Part shown: in pieces, positions 16,201 through 19,208 of the stretch | Numbering within the stretch: position 1 is the stretch's first letter | Layout: every line of letters begins with the position of its first letter | Origin: Opitutia bacterium UBA4654 | Lineage (GTDB): Bacteria > Verrucomicrobiota > Verrucomicrobiia > Opitutales > Intestinicryptomonadaceae | Length of the DNA stretch: 19,208 bases | Direction: 5' to 3' | NCBI GenBank assembly: GCA_002405555.1 | Contig: DHMA01000206.1 | Span: forward strand, 11,647-30,854 | Made by a program: the position numbers and the translations under genes | Notes under the pieces: generated by a model | The model's database searches: none | What the model saw: the letters and a program-made list of their open reading frames with translations, nothing else | What the model was told of the DNA's origin: nothing

Positions 16201-16582
16201 AACTGCGCGACGCGCTCGGCGGAGGAGCGGCGTCGAAAAACGCCGACGGCGTAGTAAGCACCACCGTCCTGCGGGCGACTTCCGCCGACTCCGCCATGGC
16301 GTTGAGCGTGCCGACGCGCTCGCAGGCGGCGTCGAAACTTCCCGCGTCGGACTGCGACGCGTCGTCATTCGCGGGCAGAACTTTTACCGAAAACGCCTCC
16401 CCGCCCAATTCCATGAAATATTTTAGGCGCGAGTACGCGTATTCGCACTCCGAAAACGTCTCGAAAAACACGAGGCTAAGCCCGTTTCCGCGCCCCAAAA
16501 TTGCCGACAGCGCGGCGGGTCTTGCCGAACGCGCTATATTCGGGAAAAACGTCCTTTCGCCTGTCGGTTTGGAGCGCAGCAT
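13199..16582 (-). CDS. mfd: Transcription-repair coupling factor Mfd
   Basis: The 1127-residue protein has the full Mfd layout. The N-terminal UvrB-like region includes SVRGGVVDIYPV (163-174) and RLDFFGDEIDSIR. The RNA-polymerase-interacting domain is at about 437-500 (GDYVVHLGHGVCRYLGV). The translocase motor has Walker A ADVGFGKTE (591-599), the VVDEEHRFG box (690-698), SATPIPRT (718-725), TTIIESGLDIPN (831-842) and RGRVGR (863-868). A C-terminal TRCF domain follows. Mfd displaces stalled RNA polymerase and recruits UvrA. The first Walker A glycine, normally GDVGFGKT, is alanine here; the Gly-Lys-Thr core is intact, so activity is expected. The start lies 12 bases past the rnc stop and the stop overlaps the SurA-like start. 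Confidence 0.97.
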   Translation of the reverse strand: MLRSKPTGERTFFPNIARSARPAALSAILGRGNGLSLVFFETFSECEYAYSRLKYFMELGGEAFSVKVLPANDDASQSDAGSFDAACERVGTLNAMAESAEVARRTVVLTTPSAFFDAAPPPSASRSFEVAKGAEIAMDTLRGRLVEYGYYNEVLCESPGQFSVRGGVVDIYPVASTFPVRLDFFGDEIDSIRAFNPDTQLADDKIPRIRIDAVPTSDGASDCNAADYLPKKRGAAEWIFVEPAVLESKFSELFSHPEDMSFSPRSFKRVFDRNERSVGVSEVEVCGEMFAGADIADFPCEALAQSVSAEGEIGAERFESETKLREKFVKRIGSWRAEKIDVFLAADGEGDRELAKRMFADARVKFDCRFVDASFGEGFLIPEFGKIRPDWKILSKDAAGAAFVGVRDFFGRRAKTELEPRRRMFSHRAQVDQLLDFSELGEGDYVVHLGHGVCRYLGVVKLDFDGKKEEAIKLEFEDGAILYLPLHKSYLLSRYIGLDKKHPKLAKLDSKSWIKVKSAAELAALDYAAELLEMQSRRELAKGYAFPPDDQWQREFDDAFPYTETPDQLRAIVDVKADMESPKPMDRLLCADVGFGKTEVAMRAAFKCAMAGRQVAVLCPTTILCQQHFRNFRERFAGYPIVVEMLSRFRTRGESEKIKAQLAAGQIDVIIGTHALLSDDVDFRDLGLLVVDEEHRFGVKHKERIKKMREGVDVLSMSATPIPRTLYFAMMGARTISLMETPPKNRFPVETVVREYSDDAVREAVGRELARNGQVFYLHNRVSTIEATAENLRKMFPDARIAVGHGQMGENRLERLMSQFVDGKYDILVCTTIIESGLDIPNCNTIIIEGADKFGLAQLYQLRGRVGRFTRRAYAWLLLHRYAGLVESARKRLGAIRQYNKPGAGFRIATRDLQLRGCGNLLGAKQSGHIAGVGFDLYCALLKRSVALLKGEKTCGIERAAVDLDFVKMGEADRNEADVSNTENYFQEIRIREMERGGGENVKAYIPPAYIPQTQLRVDFYRKISMAASLDEIEAIRFEMADRFGKIPEPAEYLLKVGRVRVCAESCGFVGVETQGDTLKLRKRGGSNPEYFRLNDRFPRLTKRGANAKLAEIEKFLTNVVPSLRKI

Positions 16583-16594
16583 CGGGCAACGCGC

Positions 16595-17401
16595 CTATTC
16601 GGCGGATTCGGATTTTTCCGCCGCGTAGTCTTTCAGCGCGGCGCGGGCGGCCTTTGTCTCCGCCGATTTTTTCGAGCTTGCCGTAGCCCGCGCAAGCGAC
16701 CTGCCGTTTACGAGCACTTCGACCTCGAACATTTTTTTGTGGTCGGGGCCGCTCTGCGAAACCAGCGCGTACGAGACGCTGTCGCCGCGCTTTGCGGCAA
16801 TCTCCTGCAACGCGCCCTTCGGGTTTTGCGACTGCACAAGCGTGGGAAGTTCCTCCAACTTGCGCTTGTACCACGAGAGCACCGTGGAGTGCGCCGTGGA
16901 GAAATCGGAATCGAGAAATATCGCGCCGACAACCGCCTCGAAAGCGTCCTCGGCCGCCGACGCGCTCTCGCGGATATCCTCCGCGCCTTTCGGCAAAAGC
17001 AGGCATTTGGGGATTCCCAGCCCGCGCGAAAGCTCCGTCAAAAACGAGCCTTGCGTGAGCGCGATTCTTATTTTCGTAAGCCTGCCCTCGTCCTCCTCCT
17101 CGAATTTCCTGAAAACGGTGTCGGTAATGACCGCCTGCAAAACGGCGTCGCCCAAAAATTCGAGCCTTTGGTTAGACTTTATTTTGCGCTCGAAGCCAAC
17201 CGACCCTGGGTGCGTCAACGCCTCGCGCAAAATGGATTTGTCCCTGAAAACGTAGCCCAGCGACTTCTCCAACGCCGCGATTTTCGCGCGGCGCGACATC
17301 TCCGCCGACATTCCGCGCTCGCGCTTTGCCCTCTTCATCGCCTTTGCGCGCTTTGCGACGGCGGGCTTGAAAATCGTCTTGATGTATTTCTTCAATTCCA
17401 T
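16595..17401 (-). CDS. rnc: Ribonuclease III
   Basis: The 268-residue enzyme cuts double-stranded RNA, processing rRNA precursors and regulatory duplexes. The endonuclease domain (about 41-185) contains the signature NQRLEFLGDAVLQ (Glu81, Asp85) and EDAFEAVVGAIFLD (Asp152, Glu155), the magnesium ligands. A double-stranded RNA-binding domain follows (about 192-262: NPKGALQEIAAKRG, then SSKKSAETKAARAAL). The first 35-40 residues are an unusual Lys/Arg-rich extension. Internal Met31 or Met35 would give a protein closer to usual length. I kept ATG at 17401 because it lies only three bases past the parA stop. The gene continues directly into mfd. The basic tail could help RNA binding, but this is a guess. 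Confidence 0.95.
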   Translation of the reverse strand: MELKKYIKTIFKPAVAKRAKAMKRAKRERGMSAEMSRRAKIAALEKSLGYVFRDKSILREALTHPGSVGFERKIKSNQRLEFLGDAVLQAVITDTVFRKFEEEDEGRLTKIRIALTQGSFLTELSRGLGIPKCLLLPKGAEDIRESASAAEDAFEAVVGAIFLDSDFSTAHSTVLSWYKRKLEELPTLVQSQNPKGALQEIAAKRGDSVSYALVSQSGPDHKKMFEVEVLVNGRSLARATASSKKSAETKAARAALKDYAAEKSESAE

Positions 17402-17404
17402 CGT

Positions 17405-18187
17405 TTACGGACGGAGGGAAAACCTCTTGTCCACCTCCTTGGCGAGCTTTTCGTATGCAAAAGAGCCTTCGTTCCACTTGGCGTATTCGAAAATCGTCTT
17501 GCCGAAGCTCGGCGCTTCCGCAAGCCTTACCGTGCGGGGAATGAGGGTGTTGAACACAAGCCCGTGCAGGTAGTTTTTTACCTCGCCGAGAACCTGTTTC
17601 GAAAGGTTTGTGCGCGAATCGTACATCGTCATCACGACCCCGCCGACTTCGAGCGTGTCGCTGACGCCCGCCTCGCGCAGCTGCTCAACGACGCCCATTA
17701 TCTGCCCAAGCCCCTCCATCGCAAGATACTCGCATTGGAGCGCGACAAGCAGGTAGTCCGCCGCGGCGAGGGAGTTCATGGAAAGAAGACCGAGCGACGG
17801 CGGCGCGTCTATCACGATTGCGTCGAAGTCTCCCGATTCTTTCAGAGGGGCGATGCAGTCGCGAAGTCTTGCGAGGTAGTTTTCGCTTCCAGAAAGCTCG
17901 ACTTCAATGGCGGAGATGTCGGTTTCGGAGGGGATAAGCCAAAGGTTTTTGCGGCCGGTTTCGATGATTTTGTCGCGGGCTAAGCCCTCTCCGTGCATGA
18001 CTTGGTAGAGGCTCGCCCCGCGCGTCTTTTCGAAGCCAAGTGCGCTCGTTGCGCTCGCCTGTTGGTCCATGTCGATAAGAAGCGTGCGTATCTTCCTGCG
18101 CGCAAGCCCCGCCGACAGATTCACGGCGGTCGTGGTCTTTCCCACCCCGCCCTTTTGATTTGCTATTGCGAACACTTTGGCTGACAT
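17405..18187 (-). CDS. parA: ParA/Soj-family chromosome-partitioning ATPase
   Basis: The 260-residue cytoplasmic ATPase has the deviant Walker A KGGVGKTTT (12-20), with the signature lysine before the GKT, plus LIDMDQQ (37-43) and VIDAPPSLG (125-133). Length and motifs fit the small chromosomal ParA (Soj) type, lacking the N-terminal DNA-binding domain of plasmid type Ia proteins. ParA usually acts with a ParB bound at parS sites to move chromosome origins. No parB or obvious parS-like 16-mer was found here, so the partner must be elsewhere or this ParA places another cargo. ATG at 18187 is preferred over an upstream ATG at 18250, because MSAKVFAIANQKGG is the normal N-terminus and a purine-rich GAAAG lies before it. 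It starts 13 bases after the 48-residue frame. Confidence 0.95.
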   Translation of the reverse strand: MSAKVFAIANQKGGVGKTTTAVNLSAGLARRKIRTLLIDMDQQASATSALGFEKTRGASLYQVMHGEGLARDKIIETGRKNLWLIPSETDISAIEVELSGSENYLARLRDCIAPLKESGDFDAIVIDAPPSLGLLSMNSLAAADYLLVALQCEYLAMEGLGQIMGVVEQLREAGVSDTLEVGGVVMTMYDSRTNLSKQVLGEVKNYLHGLVFNTLIPRTVRLAEAPSFGKTIFEYAKWNEGSFAYEKLAKEVDKRFSLRP

Positions 18188-18200
18188 ATCTTTCACTCTC

Positions 18201-18347
18201 TCACCTTTTCCCCGATTTATAAAGCAAAAAATAAGACCGACAGGCGACAATATGCGCGGCGAAAACGAAGCAAACAGCCACGCGCAAGCCGTATTTTTCG
18301 GACAAGTCCTTATCGAGCGGCGTCGGGGATTGTTTATTGTTAGACAT
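18201..18347 (-). CDS. Small putative membrane protein upstream of parA
   Basis: A 48-codon frame starts MSNNKQSPTPLDKDLSEK and continues YGLRVAVCFVFAAHIVACR, then ends SYFLLYKSGKR. It has a polar N-terminus, one predicted hydrophobic helix (about 21-40) and a basic tail, as in a single-pass membrane peptide. The stop TGA is 13 bases before the parA ATG and its surrounding purines could serve as the parA ribosome site, which suggests translation of both from one mRNA. No homologue is recognised. The helix resembles N-terminal anchors of some verrucomicrobial LysM proteins, so it could also be a truncated one. No clear Shine-Dalgarno sequence precedes it. Real coding status is moderately supported. 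Confidence 0.45.
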   Translation of the reverse strand: MSNNKQSPTPLDKDLSEKYGLRVAVCFVFAAHIVACRSYFLLYKSGKR

Positions 18348-18405
18348 GAACGGATTTAAATAGTTGCGTTTTGCGCTGATAAACGGGGATTTTTGCGAAG
18401 CATGA

Positions 18406-18431
18406 AGATTTTGCGGACAAACGCAAAATCT
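18406..18431. promoter_or_regulatory. Perfect 10-bp inverted repeat upstream of the parA cluster
   Basis: AGATTTTGCG (18406-18415) and CGCAAAATCT (18422-18431) are exact complements separated by six bases. It lies between the start of the minus-strand cluster and the tRNA gene. It may be an operator dyad or a leader hairpin. On the plus strand it is followed by CC and a T-rich run, so a terminator role is also possible, but no plus-strand gene lies upstream for it to serve. Confidence 0.5.
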
Positions 18432-18456
18432 CCTTGTTTTTTGCCGCCGTTTCGTA

Positions 18457-18462
18457 ATTATA
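18457..18462 (-). promoter_or_regulatory. Candidate -10 box for the parA-rnc-mfd cluster
   Basis: The minus strand reads a consensus TATAAT here, about 110 bases before the first small frame. I cannot find a good -35 at 16-18 bases, so the promoter call is weak. If used, the leader would contain the inverted repeat at 18406-18431. Confidence 0.3.
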
Positions 18463-18478
18463 GGGGCTTTCATTTGTT

Positions 18479-18550
18479 GCTCCCATCGTTCAATGGATAG
18501 GACTACGGTTTCCGGTACCGTCAATCGGGGTTCGACTCCCCGTGGGAGTG
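18479..18550 (+). tRNA. tRNA-Arg (anticodon CCG)
   Basis: The 72-nt cloverleaf folds fully. The acceptor stem is GCTCCCA with TGGGAGT (a G-U first pair), the D arm GTTC/GGAC, the anticodon stem ACGGT/ACCGT, the variable loop CAAT, and the T arm CGGGG/CCCCG with loop TTCGACT. The anticodon is CCG at 18512-18514, reading the arginine codon CGG. The discriminator base is G and the 3' CCA is not encoded, so it must be added after transcription. Confidence 0.97.
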
Positions 18551-18582
18551 CGCGTCTATTTTAAGAAGCGAAATCCACCCCA

Positions 18583-18598
18583 TGGGGGCTAGCCCCCA
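18583..18598. repeat. Perfect 16-bp palindrome after tRNA-Arg
   Basis: TGGGGGCTAGCCCCCA is a loopless perfect palindrome 32 bases after the tRNA. It overlaps a second palindrome, CCCCATGGGG (18578-18587), so two alternative pairings share the G run. No T tract follows directly, so it is not a standard terminator. It could be a processing or end signal for the tRNA transcript, a protein-binding site or part of a dispersed repeat. Confidence 0.55.
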
Positions 18599-18649
18599 AG
18601 ACAAGAGTGGCGCGGCTCGCGCCCGACTTCACAAGCCCCCCGAAAATGC

Positions 18650-18677
18650 TTGTAATGGGGAAAGGGCTACTTATAGT
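18650..18677 (+). promoter_or_regulatory. Sigma70-like promoter of the glucan phosphorylase gene
   Basis: TTGTAA (18650-18655) and TATAGT (18672-18677) are 16 bases apart. Transcription would begin near 18684, giving a short A/T-rich leader of about 24 nt with no Shine-Dalgarno sequence before the ATG at 18707. Confidence 0.45.
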
Positions 18678-18706
18678 CGGGGCGTTTTTTTAACAAAACA
18701 TTCTTT

Positions 18707-19208
18707 ATGAGCAAAGACAAAGCCAACATTAAAGCAAAGTCGGACGAAAAGATTTTCACCGACGCGAATTCCTGTCCGTTTTTCGTAAGCGACAACGCCG
18801 AAGGAATGAAAAAGGCAATCCTTTGGCATCTCGAAACGTCGCTCGCGCGAGACCGCAAGACGGCGTCCAAGCGCGACTGGTGGGTTGCCACCGCCCTCTC
18901 CGTGCGCGACCATATCATGAAACGGTTCATCAAAACGATGAACAGACAGTACGAAGGCGACGCCCGCAGAGTATACTATTTCTCGCTCGAATACCTCGTC
19001 GGAAGGCTCACCGAAGACGTGCTCGTAAACACGCACCTGCTCGAACCCACAAAGGACGCGCTCAAATCCCTCGGCGTAGACCCCGACGAAGTAATAGCGC
19101 AGGAGGTCGATATGGGCTTGGGCAACGGCGGCCTCGGCAGACTCGCCGCGTGCTTCCAGGACTCTCTCGCAACGCTCAACTATCCCGCGGTGGGCTACGG
19201 AATCAGAT
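18707..19208 (+). CDS. glgP: Glycogen/alpha-glucan phosphorylase, N-terminal part
   Basis: The open frame runs from ATG at 18707 to the right edge, giving 167 residues of an enzyme that is usually about 800 or more. It cleaves alpha-1,4-glucans with phosphate to yield glucose 1-phosphate, using pyridoxal phosphate, whose site lies beyond this window. The diagnostic N-terminal blocks are present: RVYYFSLEYLVGR (88-100), a variant of the usual SLEFLIGR, and EVDMGLGNGGLGRLAACF (133-150), followed by a GYGIR turn (163-167). A methionine replaces the common alanine in DAGLGNGG. The N-terminus (about 1-50) is polar and less conserved, as usual. It is cytoplasmic. No Shine-Dalgarno sequence is visible; a promoter is proposed at 18650-18677. 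Glycogen storage or starch use fits the carbohydrate-degrading profile of the window. Confidence 0.95.
   Translation, partial: MSKDKANIKAKSDEKIFTDANSCPFFVSDNAEGMKKAILWHLETSLARDRKTASKRDWWVATALSVRDHIMKRFIKTMNRQYEGDARRVYYFSLEYLVGRLTEDVLVNTHLLEPTKDALKSLGVDPDEVIAQEVDMGLGNGGLGRLAACFQDSLATLNYPAVGYGIR

Noticed and set aside
13544..16426. Two long plus-strand frames (521 and 434 codons) opposite mfd
   Set aside because: They lie wholly antisense to mfd, show shadow-type composition and have no plausible ribosome site or domain.
18188..18250. Upstream ATG start for parA, adding 21 residues
   Set aside because: It overlaps the small upstream frame and precedes the standard MSAKVFAIANQKGG start with non-homologous sequence.

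Overview
This 19.2 kb chromosomal window is probably from a Gram-negative bacterium of the PVC group, most likely a gut Verrucomicrobiota of the Opitutales type. That placement is inferred from gene content. The window encodes secreted polysaccharide-active enzymes, including a planctomycete/verrucomicrobial-type oligogalacturonate-lyase-like propeller, plus outer-membrane biogenesis genes (LptC/LptA-like and SurA-like). Several genes lack a Shine-Dalgarno sequence and have A/T-rich leaders. No 16S rRNA or other definitive taxonomic marker is present. I see no phage, insertion sequence, plasmid functions or CRISPR array.

Layout. (1) Positions 1-4452 form a carbohydrate locus. It holds a clan GH-A glycoside hydrolase (minus, cut by the left edge), a sialate O-acetylesterase-type SGNH hydrolase (minus) and, divergently, a secreted PL22-like beta-propeller lipoprotein (plus). 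A GC-rich tandem repeat of about 32 bp lies between the first two genes. (2) Positions 4453-4728 hold no gene, but a near-consensus promoter and a strong terminator define a candidate small RNA of about 100 nt. (3) Positions 4729-8421 carry four housekeeping or stress units: a TauE/SafE permease (minus); gamma carbonic anhydrase plus trmB (plus, overlapping by one base, with a terminator); a ZIP metal transporter (minus); and a rubrerythrin (plus, with its own promoter and a terminator). A short decayed C-terminal gene remnant lies beside trmB.

(4) Positions 8514-18347 form a compact minus-strand cluster. In transcription order it contains a 48-residue putative membrane peptide, a ParA/Soj ATPase, rnc, mfd, a SurA/PpiC-like foldase, a metallo-beta-lactamase-fold hydrolase, elbB and a 734-residue LptC/LptA-like multi-repeat protein. 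Gaps are 3-40 bases, and two junctions are four-base ATGA overlaps, so an operon is likely. Its ends point to envelope assembly (SurA-like, Lpt-like) and its start to chromosome and RNA/DNA processing (ParA, RNase III, Mfd). (5) Positions 18479-19208 carry a tRNA-Arg(CCG) and the start of an alpha-glucan phosphorylase gene that runs off the right edge.

The least explained items are the candidate sRNA, the tandem repeat, the multi-repeat Lpt-like protein and the 48-residue peptide in front of an orphan parA. I did not find a clear-cut new multi-gene system.
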